Assembly: GCF_000243455.1 (NCBI RefSeq)
Contig: NZ_AGJL01000011.1
Coordinates: 1 to 41,930, forward strand
Length of the DNA: 41,930 nt
Source of the DNA: Methanotorris formicicus Mc-S-70
GTDB taxonomy: Archaea > AGJL01 > Methanococci > Methanococcales > Methanococcaceae
Reading direction: 5' to 3'
Part shown: piece by piece, positions 1 through 9,128 of the stretch
Layout: each line of letters opens with the position of its first letter
Position numbering within the stretch: position 1 is the stretch's first letter
Position numbers and translations under genes: made by a program
Notes under the pieces: model-generated
Told to the model about the DNA's origin: nothing
Databases searched by the model: none
Seen by the model: the letters and a program-made list of their open reading frames with translations, nothing else

Positions 1-462
1 GGTTAAGACCCTCATTCCAAAGAATTCGATTTTATGGTATCGTGAGATACGTTTATTCCGAAAATGCGTAATGTTTTAGATAGTTCTATACACGAATTAA
101 ACTCTGACAATAGAAGAAAGAGCATATAAACAATTGCATTCGCTTTTTTGAGAATATTCTCACCATAAACAATTTTTATTCGAAAAATAGTAAAATGTTG
201 TGGTAGAAATATCTTATCATAAATGCTATATCATTATATTCGAATATGCTTGCGAAAGTCCTATTAATCTTTAAATATAAGCGATTAAGTGGTTTATTGT
301 ATTTTATAACTAACATTTAAAGATAATAATAGATTTTTATTTACAAAGTCCATAAAAATCTCGAATATTTAGAATAGATGGATAATATGGTATTCAATAG
401 TATAATCCCTACTTTGGATGTAGGAGATTTTAAAGTACGATATTGTGGGTGGAGGGCATAAT
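1..462. other. Gene-poor left edge with a possible pseudogene scrap
   Basis: No intact gene is visible in these 462 bases. From about 46 to 132 on the plus strand there is a short open stretch (DTFIPKMRNVLDSS and so on, ending at a TAA) that reads like a fragment of a protein but has no start context, and stops lie upstream; it may be the tail of a decayed gene. The perfect palindrome ATATTCGAATAT lies at 236-247, and similar TTCGAA-centred AT dyads occur around 178-190. No clear promoter for the following protease gene could be singled out. Confidence 0.4.
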
Positions 463-1188
463 ATGGATATAAATGTTATTGTAGATTGGAAAAGGTTCCT
501 TATCTTGTATATCTCATCGATATTTGGATTGTTTATGGTTTTGTTATATGTAGTTGGAAGTAGTTTAAATTTTGGTTTTCCATTTACAGTATTGGTGATG
601 GCACAATCCTTAGGTGCCTTAGTTGGAAATGCTGTGTTGTATGTGGGTGCTATATTACTTGGATTGTATTGCTCGAAAAAAATGGGTTTTAGAGTTTTAG
701 GTAAAATTAATATAAAAGAGGTCATATTTTCAATGAAAATAGGATTATTCTTGGGGGTAATATTAGGAGCAATATCCACAATCGCAGAGTATTCAATGAT
801 ACTGAATTTAAGGTCAATGAGTACTCACTTAACAATTTGTGGGATGTTTTTGTCTGTTTATGGGGGGATAAATGAAGAAGTCATATTTAGATTGTTTTTA
901 ATGGGATCGTTTGCTTATCTACTATCAGAACTTGGGATAAAAAGAGCAGTGGAGGTATCTCTTGTAACTTCCCCAATATTATTTGCAATTGGACATACAC
1001 CAGTTTCTATGGAATTTATATCTAAAAAAACAATTATGTCAATGTTGTTTGTCTCAAATTTCATATTTGGTTTAGTCTTTGGATACATCTATTGGAAAAA
1101 AGGATTAGAATATGCAATGGTATCCCACTTTTCGTTGGATTTTGTACTCTATGTGGTTATACCACTCTCAGTAATTCTATGCCATTAA
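463..1188 (+). CDS. CPBP family intramembrane metalloprotease
   Basis: A 241-residue, very hydrophobic protein with about seven or eight membrane segments. It carries the CPBP (Abi/Rce1-like) signature: a Glu-Glu-x3-Arg motif at E138, E139 and R143 (NEEVIFR), a histidine in a later segment (H178, IGHTP), and a final motif SHFSLDF with H222 and D226. In this family these residues form the active site of a membrane-embedded endopeptidase; the substrate here is unknown. ATG 463 is preferred over the in-frame GTG at 445 because GGAGGG sits six bases before it. It converges on argC: the two stop codons are directly adjacent. No immunity or bacteriocin gene is next to it, so a housekeeping or prenyl-protein-processing role cannot be told apart. 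Confidence 0.85.
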   Translation: MDINVIVDWKRFLILYISSIFGLFMVLLYVVGSSLNFGFPFTVLVMAQSLGALVGNAVLYVGAILLGLYCSKKMGFRVLGKINIKEVIFSMKIGLFLGVILGAISTIAEYSMILNLRSMSTHLTICGMFLSVYGGINEEVIFRLFLMGSFAYLLSELGIKRAVEVSLVTSPILFAIGHTPVSMEFISKKTIMSMLFVSNFIFGLVFGYIYWKKGLEYAMVSHFSLDFVLYVVIPLSVILCH

Positions 1189-2220
1189 TTATGGCTTAAG
1201 ACCTCCAAATAATAAACCCAACGTTTCCTCGAATCCAAACATTATGTTCATGTTCTGGATTGCCTGTCCACTCGCTCCCTTAACCAAGTTATCTATACTT
1301 GATGTCATCACCAACCTTCCATTCCTATCTATTTCAAACCCACCAATATCACAGAAGTTTGTTCCCCTAACGCCTGTTAAAGAAACCTTTCCATCTTCAA
1401 AGATTCTTACAAATGGTTCATCTTTGTAGAATTTTTTATATAATTTAATGAGTTCTTCTTTATTTATTTCTTTTTTTACAAACGTATGTGCAGTTGTTAG
1501 GATCCCCCTTGTTATTGGTGCGAGATGGGGGGTGAAGGAAACCCTTGCATTACCTATTTTTTTTAATTCCTTCTCTATCTCTGGGGTGTGCCTGTGTGTG
1601 GTTATTTTGTAGGGGGTTATGTCTTCATTTACATTAGGAAAGTGTGTTGTTTCTGTTGGATTAACCCCTGCTCCACTAACTCCTGTTTTTGAGTCGATTA
1701 TTATTCTCTCCTCAATAATATTTTCTTTAACCAATGGGGCAACTGCCAATATTGCTCCAGTTGGGAAACATCCTGGGTTTGCAACAAGTTGGGCATCTAT
1801 TATCTCATCCCTATGCAATTCAGGCAATCCATAGGCAATTTTAATCCCTTCCAAAACACCAGTATGCTTTAATCCATACCATTCTTCATAAACTCCAATA
1901 TTTTCAAACCTATAGTCCCCACTTAAATCAATAACCTTCAATCCCTTCTCAATCAATTGAGGGACAATTTTCATCGATGCTCCATGTGGGGTTGCACAGA
2001 ATACAACATCAGAATCTATCTTATCAACATCGACATCCATAAACTCCAAATTCTCAAGTTTTTTTATGCCTCTTAAGTGAGGATGTATCTTTGTTATTTT
2101 TTTGCCTGCCTCTTTTCTTGATGTTACATACTCAACATCTACATAAGGATGGTTTGCCAGCAATCTTAACAATTCCCCCCCTGTGTAGCCAGTACCTCCA
2201 ATTATTGATGCAGTTATCAT
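1189..2220 (-). CDS. argC: N-acetyl-gamma-glutamyl-phosphate reductase
   Basis: ArgC reduces N-acetylglutamyl-5-phosphate to the semialdehyde with NADPH, the third step of arginine synthesis (or the matching LysW-type step in some archaea). The 343-residue protein has the N-terminal dinucleotide-binding loop [14 protein letters not shown] (residues 8-21) and the catalytic-cysteine motif NPGCFPT (C151), and it is of normal family length. ATG 2220 is chosen over the upstream TTG at 2232 because GGTGG precedes it at the right distance. It starts 33 bases after the FrhB-like gene and is probably the last gene of the glutamate synthase operon, so that glutamate is made next to a step that consumes it. 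argG lies about 7 kb to the right. Confidence 0.96.
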   Translation of the reverse strand: MITASIIGGTGYTGGELLRLLANHPYVDVEYVTSRKEAGKKITKIHPHLRGIKKLENLEFMDVDVDKIDSDVVFCATPHGASMKIVPQLIEKGLKVIDLSGDYRFENIGVYEEWYGLKHTGVLEGIKIAYGLPELHRDEIIDAQLVANPGCFPTGAILAVAPLVKENIIEERIIIDSKTGVSGAGVNPTETTHFPNVNEDITPYKITTHRHTPEIEKELKKIGNARVSFTPHLAPITRGILTTAHTFVKKEINKEELIKLYKKFYKDEPFVRIFEDGKVSLTGVRGTNFCDIGGFEIDRNGRLVMTSSIDNLVKGASGQAIQNMNIMFGFEETLGLLFGGLKP

Positions 2221-2253
2221 CTTAACCACCAAATTTTAAAAAATTAGTTAAGG

Positions 2254-3324
2254 TTATTCCCCTCTCTCCAACTTTTTCTTAGAGAGTTTTTTGATTGCAT
2301 CAATATTTACTTCACAATCAACCTTCTCTAAGTAACCATTGAGTATTGCTCTATCAACGAACCCTTTACCCCACTCATTCCTTACTATCAATGTTGTCAC
2401 TCCTTCTGGAGTTCCTACGTTACCAGCGGAGATGTCTGATGCTAATGCAGTAAAGTCCCTACATATACTGCAACCTTTTCTAATGCAATGTTCAATTTCT
2501 TTTAATGAGATTTCTTTTGTTTCTCCATTTAATAGATCAATTGCCAACTTTCCTTTTCTAATTTCCATCTTTTTTATTTCCCATGGATTTATACCCATAT
2601 CTTTAATTTTAGCCGTTAATTCACTATATTTGAATGTTTCAGTACAGAACAATCCTATCTTCAATCTAATTGCCTTTTTGAATGGTTTTAATAAATCATT
2701 ATCTGATGCCAAGATTTGGAAAACTGCATTTATAACACAAGGTGTCCCAACTATTGCCAACTTTTCCAGTTTTTTAACCATAACTGCCTCTTTTAATGCC
2801 TCCAATATTGGGACGTTCCAGTTGTACCTACTACCTGCTACTTTTATTAGTTCTTCTTTTGTTGTTACAAGGACTGATTTTGGTTCCATTGTCCATCTAT
2901 CTTCACTTACAACAATAGCCCCATCAATTAAGCCCTCATCAAGGGCATTGCACAATATTGCAGTAACTGCTCCACCGCTTTGGGCATATTTTATATCCAT
3001 CTTTGATTTTGCCCCAAATATCTCAATATATTTCCCAATCTCTTCAATTGGGATTTTTAACTTTTCCTCCGTTCTTGGGCATGCATCATAACATGCTCCA
3101 CAAGGTACATCATATAAGGTTACCTTACAAAATTCAGCAGATGCTGGGCATTCAGATTCTTCAGCAGGGTCTATTGTGCATGCACACATCTCGCACTTAA
3201 ACTTCACTGGACTCTGCTGTTTGAAGTATATATTTTCCACTGGACAAACTGCAACACAAGCTCCACATCCAGAGCATATATTCTTATCCCAAACCTCTTC
3301 CTTTAAGTTCAAATATGATTTCAT
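2254..3324 (-). CDS. FrhB-like F420/ferredoxin flavoprotein linked to glutamate synthase
   Basis: A 356-residue protein of the coenzyme F420 hydrogenase/dehydrogenase beta subunit (FrhB) family. The N-terminus has one standard ferredoxin-type cysteine set (C17, C20, C23, C27) and further cysteines at 44-47 and 75-82. The rest matches the FrhB fold, with the segments KYAQSGGAVTAIL, TPCVINAV and CIRKGCSICRDF followed by DISAGNVG. Members carry FAD and iron-sulfur clusters and move electrons between F420H2 and a partner. It directly follows the three glutamate synthase genes, and no NAD(P)H-binding GltD subunit is in the window. I infer that it feeds electrons from F420H2 or ferredoxin to glutamate synthase. 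ATG 3324 follows AAGGTGA; the GTG at 3333 is part of that site. Confidence 0.85.
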   Translation of the reverse strand: MKSYLNLKEEVWDKNICSGCGACVAVCPVENIYFKQQSPVKFKCEMCACTIDPAEESECPASAEFCKVTLYDVPCGACYDACPRTEEKLKIPIEEIGKYIEIFGAKSKMDIKYAQSGGAVTAILCNALDEGLIDGAIVVSEDRWTMEPKSVLVTTKEELIKVAGSRYNWNVPILEALKEAVMVKKLEKLAIVGTPCVINAVFQILASDNDLLKPFKKAIRLKIGLFCTETFKYSELTAKIKDMGINPWEIKKMEIRKGKLAIDLLNGETKEISLKEIEHCIRKGCSICRDFTALASDISAGNVGTPEGVTTLIVRNEWGKGFVDRAILNGYLEKVDCEVNIDAIKKLSKKKLERGE

Positions 3325-3405
3325 TATTTTCACCTTAGTCCATGTTTTTTCATGAATTTTTAAAAAAATTTTATTTATTTAAATGACAGAATATTGCTTT
3401 ACCAT

Positions 3406-4182
3406 TTACATCAAATCTGGAGTATAGAGTTTTCCAAATGGTCTCTTAGATATTGGGGCAATTTTTGTGTATTTTGAGTTTATTAATTTCTCCTTAACCT
3501 CATCACTCAAACCAAATTCTCTGCAGAATTCTTCAATATATGGCTTTATTTTTTCCCTGTCTTCTTCAGTAAATTCTTTAATATCTGCTGCAACACCCAA
3601 CTGGGACTTATCAACATCTCCCCTTATGTAAATACTTCCTCCATGGATTCCAGTCCCTATAAATCTTCCCTTTATTTCTCCTAAGTCGTTGCCTTCTTTA
3701 TCAATGTTTAAGACAATGATAATTCCTCCAGCCATATATTCTCCTAAGAAGTCCTTTGCAGTTCCTCCAATAACCAAAACAGGGATTTTATCTTTATATT
3801 CCTTCATGTGGATACCACTTCTATACCCAACATCATCTCTAACGAATATTTTCCCTCCTCTCATGGAGTGTCCTGTAACATCTCCTCCACTTCCATGGAT
3901 AACAATAACTCCATCATCCAACGTGTTTCCAGGAGCATGGTCTGTGTTTCCATAAACAATTATCCTTGGCCCATTCATAAACATTCCCAAATCTCCACCA
4001 GGAACTCCGTAAATTTCAATGGTTAAATTTTTTCTTTGGATTCCATTGCCTATAAACCTCTGCCCCAATACATTCTTTAATATAATCTTCTCTAAATCAG
4101 GATTTTCCTCCAAAACTTTGTGTATTTTTTCATTTAATTCTTTATAATCCATGCCCTTAGCGTCTATGGTAATTTCTTTCAT
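3406..4182 (-). CDS. Glutamate synthase alpha subunit, GXGXG domain (domain 3)
   Basis: A 258-residue protein equal to the C-terminal GXGXG beta-helix domain of bacterial GltB. The repeated glycine pattern is visible: GGDLGMFMNGPRIIVYGN, DGVIVIHGSGGDVTGHSMRGG, GGTAKDFLGEYMAGG and GRFIGTGIHGGSIYIRGD. In the fused bacterial enzyme this domain is structural and shapes the ammonia tunnel; here it is a separate subunit. It lies in an operon between the FMN domain and the FrhB-like gene. Two adjacent ATG codons follow the site GGTGAAATGATG; the second (4182) has the better spacing, the first is at 4185. Confidence 0.93.
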   Translation of the reverse strand: MKEITIDAKGMDYKELNEKIHKVLEENPDLEKIILKNVLGQRFIGNGIQRKNLTIEIYGVPGGDLGMFMNGPRIIVYGNTDHAPGNTLDDGVIVIHGSGGDVTGHSMRGGKIFVRDDVGYRSGIHMKEYKDKIPVLVIGGTAKDFLGEYMAGGIIIVLNIDKEGNDLGEIKGRFIGTGIHGGSIYIRGDVDKSQLGVAADIKEFTEEDREKIKPYIEEFCREFGLSDEVKEKLINSKYTKIAPISKRPFGKLYTPDLM

Positions 4183-4248
4183 CATTTCACCACGCCATAT
4201 TTTAAAAAGAGTGTTAAAATTAATTACAAATTATTAATCAAATTAAAT

Positions 4249-5781
4249 TTACATTCCAGCATGCTTTATTCCAAGTGCTTTCAATTCTACTTCATTTAAT
4301 CCTACTCCTCTCAACCTGTCTCTGTTACCTCTTAAACTTTCAATTGCATTTATCCCTGCTGCTCCAAGCAATTCCTTAATTTCATGTGTCCATGCCTTGA
4401 TTAAGTTTGCAACCCTTTGTGCAGCAGTTTCCACATCCAACCTTTTAACCAATTCTGGTTTTTGTGTTGCTATTCCCCATGAACATAATCCAGTGTAACA
4501 TCTTCCACAGACTCTACATCCCATTGCAACCATTGCTGCAGTTCCAATATAGACAGCATCTGCTCCTAATGCTATTGCCTTAAACACATCAGCAGAATTC
4601 CTAATCCCACCACTCGCTATAATACTTACTTCATTTCTCAATCCTTCTTCTCTCAACCTCTCATCAACTGCAGCAATTGCCATCTCAATTGGAATTCCTA
4701 CGTTGTCTCTAAATACCTTAGGTGCTGCTCCAGTTCCTCCTTTAAATCCATCAATAACAACTGCATCAGCGTCAGATGTTGCTATTCCTGCAGCAATAGC
4801 CGCTACGTTATGGACAGCAGCAATCTTAACAAATACTGGCTTTTTCCATCTTGTTGCTTCCTTTAAACTTCTAACCAACTGAGCCAAATCCTCAATTGAA
4901 TATATGTCATGGTGTGGTGCTGGAGAGATAGCATCAGAACCCTCTGGAATCATCCTTGTCATTGAAACTTCTGCTGAAACTTTCTCCCCTGGTAAGTGCC
5001 CTCCAATACCTGGCTTTGCTCCCTGTCCAATTTTAATTTCAATTGCTGCCCCTCTCATTAAGTAATCCTCATTAACTCCAAACCTACCACTTGCAACCTG
5101 TGTTATCATGTGGTCTGCGTAAGGATAAAGATCTCTATGTAATCCACCTTCTCCAGTCCCCATGAATGTTCCACATTCTTTAACTGCCTTTGCCATTGCC
5201 TTGTGGGCATTTAAAGATAACGCTCCGAATGACATGTGGGCAATCATTATTGGCGTATTTAACTTTAAGTTAGGAGCGATTTTTGTTTTTAATTTTGCTT
5301 TTTTGATTTTTTTACCATCAACTTCCTCTTCAACAAATTCAAATTCTAACTGTTTTGGTTTTTTTCCAACGTAGGTTCTTAACTCCATTGGTTCTCTCAG
5401 TGGGTCTATTGATGGGTTTGTAACTTGACATGCATCTAAAACAATTCTATCAAAGTATGTTGGGAAGTCCTTTGCGTTTGCCATTCCACTAAGCAATATG
5501 CAGCCGGTTTTTGCTTGGTTATAGATGTCTTCTCTTGCCTCTTCAGTCCATAATGGGTGTGGTCTATATGAGACAGGTTGATGAACAATTCTTATAGCAT
5601 CTCTTGGACACATTGAAACACATCTGTGGCATGCACCGCATCTATTTGAGTATGCAACTATTCTGTTTCCCTGTCTTCTCAAAACTCCCCATGAACACTC
5701 TATTGTGCATCTCTCGCAAAGCATACATCTTTCATGGTCAATCTCTACCTTAAATTTTGGTGGCACTGTTGATGGTATCAT
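4249..5781 (-). CDS. Glutamate synthase, FMN/iron-sulfur catalytic domain (archaeal type)
   Basis: A 510-residue protein. The N-terminus holds two 4Fe-4S motifs (C19, C22, C25, C29 and C48, C51, C54, C58). The middle is the FMN-binding TIM barrel of glutamate synthase (GTGEGGLHRDLYPYAD, GQGAKPGIGGHLPGEKV, DGFKGGTGAAP, IASGGIRNSADVFKAIALGADAVYIGT). Near the C-terminus the cysteine cluster GCRVCGRCYTGLCSWG fits the 3Fe-4S site of the family. This subunit condenses ammonia with 2-oxoglutarate and reduces the product to glutamate. The extra ferredoxin domain suggests electrons arrive from ferredoxin-like carriers, not from an NADPH-oxidising GltD. It is preceded by the amidotransferase gene and followed by the GXGXG gene on the same strand. 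Confidence 0.95.
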   Translation of the reverse strand: MIPSTVPPKFKVEIDHERCMLCERCTIECSWGVLRRQGNRIVAYSNRCGACHRCVSMCPRDAIRIVHQPVSYRPHPLWTEEAREDIYNQAKTGCILLSGMANAKDFPTYFDRIVLDACQVTNPSIDPLREPMELRTYVGKKPKQLEFEFVEEEVDGKKIKKAKLKTKIAPNLKLNTPIMIAHMSFGALSLNAHKAMAKAVKECGTFMGTGEGGLHRDLYPYADHMITQVASGRFGVNEDYLMRGAAIEIKIGQGAKPGIGGHLPGEKVSAEVSMTRMIPEGSDAISPAPHHDIYSIEDLAQLVRSLKEATRWKKPVFVKIAAVHNVAAIAAGIATSDADAVVIDGFKGGTGAAPKVFRDNVGIPIEMAIAAVDERLREEGLRNEVSIIASGGIRNSADVFKAIALGADAVYIGTAAMVAMGCRVCGRCYTGLCSWGIATQKPELVKRLDVETAAQRVANLIKAWTHEIKELLGAAGINAIESLRGNRDRLRGVGLNEVELKALGIKHAGM

Positions 5782-5845
5782 GTTTCCACTCCGTTAATTT
5801 TGTTTTATAATTTTATTTAAAAAAGCAGATTTTACAGAAATGAAT

Positions 5846-6928
5846 TTATTTGTTTACTTTTGCAATGACCATCTTTCCAGCGTCTGGCATCCAAACCCTA
5901 TCCAAATCAGGGCAAATTGCTCTGATTGCTGCTTCTTCACTTGAAACAAAGAACAAGTCATCTTTTTCAGCAGCAATTAATGGTCTCAGTTTGATTCTAT
6001 CAGTTAAACCAAGCATTGCATTTCCACTTTCAATATCTCCATTCATAAAGAGCATTCCCTCATGAGTTCCAACAATGATTGCAAAAGGTCCGTTGAGCAT
6101 TGCACTTCCATAGGTCATTCTTATTGCTTCATGTACTTTTTTCTCTTCTTCTGGCATTCTCTCAATCTCATCCCAGAATCTTGGTGCTAATGCTGTTGCT
6201 GCATATTCTATTGGCAATTTATGCTTTCTAACAAGTAAATCGAGTAAGTAGGTAACAACTTCAGTGTCGGTTAATAACTTACACTTGTATCCAAATGATT
6301 CAACATATCTCTTGTTTGTTCCATAACTTGTTATCTCTCCGTTATGTACAACACTCCAATTTAATAGATTGAATGGATGTGCTCCTCCCCACCAACCTCT
6401 TGTGTTTGTTGGATATCTTGCATGGGAAATCCACATCCAGCCTTTGTATTTGTCTATTTTAAAGTACTCTGCAACCTCATGTGGCCATGCCGCTGCTTTA
6501 AAGACACCAAGGTTTTTACCACTTGAGAAAACAAACGCTCCGTCAATTTTATCGTTGATTTCCATTACCAATTCGACCATCTTGTCTTCTTCAAACAATT
6601 TGTATCTTTCATCAAACTCATAGAAGAATCTCCATGAAACAAATTCCTTATCAAGAACTCCTTCTTCAACTGGAATTTCCTCATCTTTGACAACGTATCC
6701 ATATTTTTCAAGTGTGTATTTTACCTTCTCCCTTATTTCATCACAATCCTTTGGATCGAGAAAAACGTGTATTGCATATTTGTCAGAATACTTTGGATAA
6801 ATTCCATATCCTACGTATCCAGCACCTTTACCATTTCCTCTCTCCCTTAAACAGTTAAGTGCTGTTGCTATCTTCTCTCCACTGATGAGTTTTTGTTCCC
6901 TACTAATAAAACCGATAATCCCGCACAT
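5846..6928 (-). CDS. Glutamate synthase, class II glutamine amidotransferase domain (domain 1)
   Basis: A 360-residue class II (Ntn) glutamine amidotransferase. It begins MCGIIGF, so removal of Met exposes the catalytic cysteine C2. The conserved motif [31 protein letters not shown] contains the glutaminase-binding Arg, Asn and Gly residues. It hydrolyses glutamine and passes ammonia to the FMN subunit encoded next. It is the first gene of a probable operon of five (amidotransferase, FMN domain, GXGXG domain, FrhB-like, argC), with a promoter just upstream and a GGAGG ribosome-binding site. Confidence 0.94.
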   Translation of the reverse strand: MCGIIGFISREQKLISGEKIATALNCLRERGNGKGAGYVGYGIYPKYSDKYAIHVFLDPKDCDEIREKVKYTLEKYGYVVKDEEIPVEEGVLDKEFVSWRFFYEFDERYKLFEEDKMVELVMEINDKIDGAFVFSSGKNLGVFKAAAWPHEVAEYFKIDKYKGWMWISHARYPTNTRGWWGGAHPFNLLNWSVVHNGEITSYGTNKRYVESFGYKCKLLTDTEVVTYLLDLLVRKHKLPIEYAATALAPRFWDEIERMPEEEKKVHEAIRMTYGSAMLNGPFAIIVGTHEGMLFMNGDIESGNAMLGLTDRIKLRPLIAAEKDDLFFVSSEEAAIRAICPDLDRVWMPDAGKMVIAKVNK

Positions 6929-6975
6929 AATCTTCCTCCTTTATAAAATTTGGAATAATCTATTATGAAAAAAGT

Positions 6976-6992
6976 TGTTTATATAATTTTAT
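6976..6992 (-). promoter_or_regulatory. TATA promoter of the glutamate synthase operon
   Basis: On the minus strand the sequence AAATTATATAAAC lies about 50 bases before the amidotransferase ATG, which puts the likely transcription start near 6955. No GGAA-N8-TTCC operator of the NrpR type was seen by eye. Confidence 0.5.
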
Positions 6993-7041
6993 GATTATAA
7001 ACATATTTAAATATTCAACAAAAAACCGGCATATATTTTCT

Positions 7042-7671
7042 TTATTCTCTATCTTCTATCTCAACGATACCTACTCTAAATAAGGAAACCACTGGAATTC
7101 CTTCTATTTCAGTTATCCCACTCTTATCTATCATTACAACAACCATTTTAGGATTTGCAATTTCTCTTAAATATTTTATTGCCTCTTTTATTGTACTCCC
7201 AGTGGTCATGACATCATCTATAATAACAATGTTTTTATGCTCAATGCTTGAAAAGTTCTGGCTTATAATACCAGTAATCTTCTTCCCTTCATCATGAACA
7301 TGTTTTTTGGGAATGTAGATTGATAACTTTTTATCCATTTCATCAGAAATCATTGTTGCAAGGGGGATACCACTTGTAGCAATACCTATGACAACATCAA
7401 ATTCGACATCTTTTAGAATATCACACATGATTGATGTTATATGTTTCAATCTTTTTGATGAATCCCCTACGGTATTCCATTCAACAAATATGTCCAATTT
7501 TTTCCTTTTTTCTGGAGTTTCCTTAGCTTCTTCTTCACTTAGCAATTTTTCAGCATTTAAAACCAAATAAAGTGCAGTATCCATTGATACATTTAGTTCA
7601 TCTGCAATTTCTCCAATTGTTAAACCCTTATCCTTTAACTTTATTACTTTTTTGATAAGTTTTTTTTTCAT
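7042..7671 (-). CDS. gfcR: Orotate phosphoribosyltransferase-like transcriptional regulator (GfcR type)
   Basis: A 209-residue protein with an N-terminal helix-turn-helix (about residues 14-40, GLTIGEIADELNVSMDTALYLV) and a type I phosphoribosyltransferase fold ending in the PRPP loop IVIIDDVMTTGST (148-160). This layout matches the archaeal OPRTase-like family once called PyrE2; the Haloferax member GfcR regulates glycolytic genes. The HTH makes a DNA-binding regulator more likely than a pyrimidine enzyme, although PRPP or a sugar phosphate may be its ligand. The gene stands alone, with its own promoter in the gap to queE. ATG 7671 follows GAGGGA. Confidence 0.82.
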   Translation of the reverse strand: MKKKLIKKVIKLKDKGLTIGEIADELNVSMDTALYLVLNAEKLLSEEEAKETPEKRKKLDIFVEWNTVGDSSKRLKHITSIMCDILKDVEFDVVIGIATSGIPLATMISDEMDKKLSIYIPKKHVHDEGKKITGIISQNFSSIEHKNIVIIDDVMTTGSTIKEAIKYLREIANPKMVVVMIDKSGITEIEGIPVVSLFRVGIVEIEDRE

Positions 7672-7778
7672 AGTATCCCTCTTTTATGATAAAGGATTAC
7701 AGTCCCGTATGTGGCTACAATCACAAATAGATTAGGATGCATAATCACTAGTTTATTACTTATTTTATTGTTCTTTCG

Positions 7779-7798
7779 AAATTTTATATGCTTAATAT
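7779..7798 (-). promoter_or_regulatory. TATA promoter of gfcR
   Basis: On the minus strand TTAAGCATATAAAATTTC contains a good TATA box roughly 110 bases before the gfcR start codon. The predicted leader is about 80-90 bases. Confidence 0.45.
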
Positions 7799-7837
7799 AT
7801 ACCCTACATGTATTTTAATTTTGTTATTATATTGAAA

Positions 7838-8572
7838 TTAAAGCATCCCTAAAAGTTTGTGTATCTGTGGAGTGCACATAACATCAACATACTTTCCACA
7901 TGCAGACATAATATCAAATATCTTCTTTTGGGTTGGCATTCTCCTAACCTTTCCATAGGGTGTTACTGGTTGGATGCATAGCATTATATTGCCAATATCA
8001 CTTAAATCTTTTGCAATATTTTCTACAAATTCAACACTTGTGTTTTCCATGATTATTATCTTCGCAAATACATCTGAACCAAGATTGTAGAGTTTTTCTA
8101 TGGTTTTCAATTCATTCTTATAGAGTTTTTTATAATCTTCATCTTTCATACCTTCAAAATGCTCAGGGAGTTTTATATCAATAGATGCATAATCAAAGAA
8201 TGAAATTCTCTCTGGATACATACCATTGCTCTCCAAATAGGTTTTATATCCGTCCTCTTTCAGAATTTTTGAGTATTCTTTTATATATTCAGCATAGACT
8301 AGTGGTTCTCCACCTGTAAATGAAATTGCAAATAAATCTGGAGTTCTTAACGAGTTTATCACATTAATTAATCTATTCTCAATTTCTTCCTCATTATAAA
8401 TTTCAAAATTCCTTGTTCCAGGGATTGTTTCAACCCTGCATTCTCCTTCCCCTTTTGAAACCTCATCACAGTAGATACAGTTTAGGGGGCATTTTTTAAA
8501 TCTAACAAATATAAATCTCCTTCCTATATATTTTCCTTCACCCATTATTGAAGAAAATATCTCTCTTATCAT
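7838..8572 (-). CDS. queE: 7-carboxy-7-deazaguanine synthase (radical SAM)
   Basis: QueE rearranges 6-carboxy-tetrahydropterin to 7-carboxy-7-deazaguanine on the route to preQ0, the precursor of archaeosine in archaeal tRNA. The 244-residue protein starts MIREIFSSIMGEGKYIGRRFIF, typical of QueE, and has the radical-SAM cysteines C28-x3-C32-x2-C35, followed by the SAM-binding glycine segment SFTGGEPLVY. It diverges from the TRAM-domain gene across about 180 bases. No other preQ0 genes are adjacent. Confidence 0.93.
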   Translation of the reverse strand: MIREIFSSIMGEGKYIGRRFIFVRFKKCPLNCIYCDEVSKGEGECRVETIPGTRNFEIYNEEEIENRLINVINSLRTPDLFAISFTGGEPLVYAEYIKEYSKILKEDGYKTYLESNGMYPERISFFDYASIDIKLPEHFEGMKDEDYKKLYKNELKTIEKLYNLGSDVFAKIIIMENTSVEFVENIAKDLSDIGNIMLCIQPVTPYGKVRRMPTQKKIFDIMSACGKYVDVMCTPQIHKLLGML

Positions 8573-8667
8573 GTTCTTTCACTTTTTTTATTTTTTAAAC
8601 AAATTTTATTCTTTGTTATATATTTATATTCGGTTGTTCCGAAAATACAGGCAAAAATACACATACA

Positions 8668-8681
8668 TAGGTTTATATACT
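8668..8681 (+). promoter_or_regulatory. TATA promoter of the TRAM-domain gene
   Basis: AGGTTTATATACTA lies about 70-80 bases before the chosen ATG. A CCGAAAATAC stretch just upstream could serve as the BRE. Confidence 0.5.
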
Positions 8682-8751
8682 ATGAAAACAACTATTGGTT
8701 TAGAACATCCTACAGGGTGTGACTACATACGAATCTACTATGGTGAATGAA

Positions 8752-8976
8752 ATGGTTTTTAATAGAAATAATAATAGAAGAAGTATGGATAGAAATATTC
8801 CAGTTAAAGAAGGTCAGGAATACACTGTAATGATTGAAGATATGGGTAGGGGAGGGGACGGCATTGCAAGAATTGAAGGCTTTGTCGTCTTTGTCCCTGA
8901 CACCAAAAAAGGAGATACAGTTTCAATTAGGATAACCTCAGTCAAAAGTAAATTTGCCTTTGCTGAAAAGGTTTAA
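8752..8976 (+). CDS. Small TRAM-domain RNA-binding protein
   Basis: A 74-residue protein that is almost entirely a TRAM domain: [38 protein letters not shown] followed by [16 protein letters not shown]. Stand-alone TRAM proteins are common in methanogens, and some act as RNA chaperones in the cold; the domain otherwise directs tRNA-modifying enzymes to RNA. The ATG at 8752 is preferred because GGTGA precedes it by six bases; in-frame GTG 8719 and ATG 8740 are alternatives. A U-rich tract after the gene (about 9045-9061) is a likely terminator. Confidence 0.85.
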   Translation: MVFNRNNNRRSMDRNIPVKEGQEYTVMIEDMGRGGDGIARIEGFVVFVPDTKKGDTVSIRITSVKSKFAFAEKV

Positions 8977-9042
8977 ATTCTCCTCATCCCTTCATCAATT
9001 CATTCTTTGGAGAGACCAAAAGCGCAGATATTGGCTTTGTGG

Positions 9043-9062
9043 ATTCTTTTTTATTTTTTTAT
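9043..9062 (+). terminator. U-rich terminator after the TRAM-domain gene
   Basis: The tract TTCTTTTTTATTTTTTTATA follows the TRAM-domain gene and has no strong stem. This is the usual form of archaeal transcription termination. The opposite strand between about 9085 and 9118 is also U-rich and could end argG. Confidence 0.5.
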
Positions 9063-9128
9063 ATATCTCATAATTATGTGGTTTTATTCTAAAAATTCTA
9101 AAAAATTTAAAAAATGGAAAATTTATTT

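Noticed and set aside
369-779. Minus-strand open frame opposite the CPBP protease
   Set aside because: It is a shadow of the protease gene, with atypical composition and no family signal.
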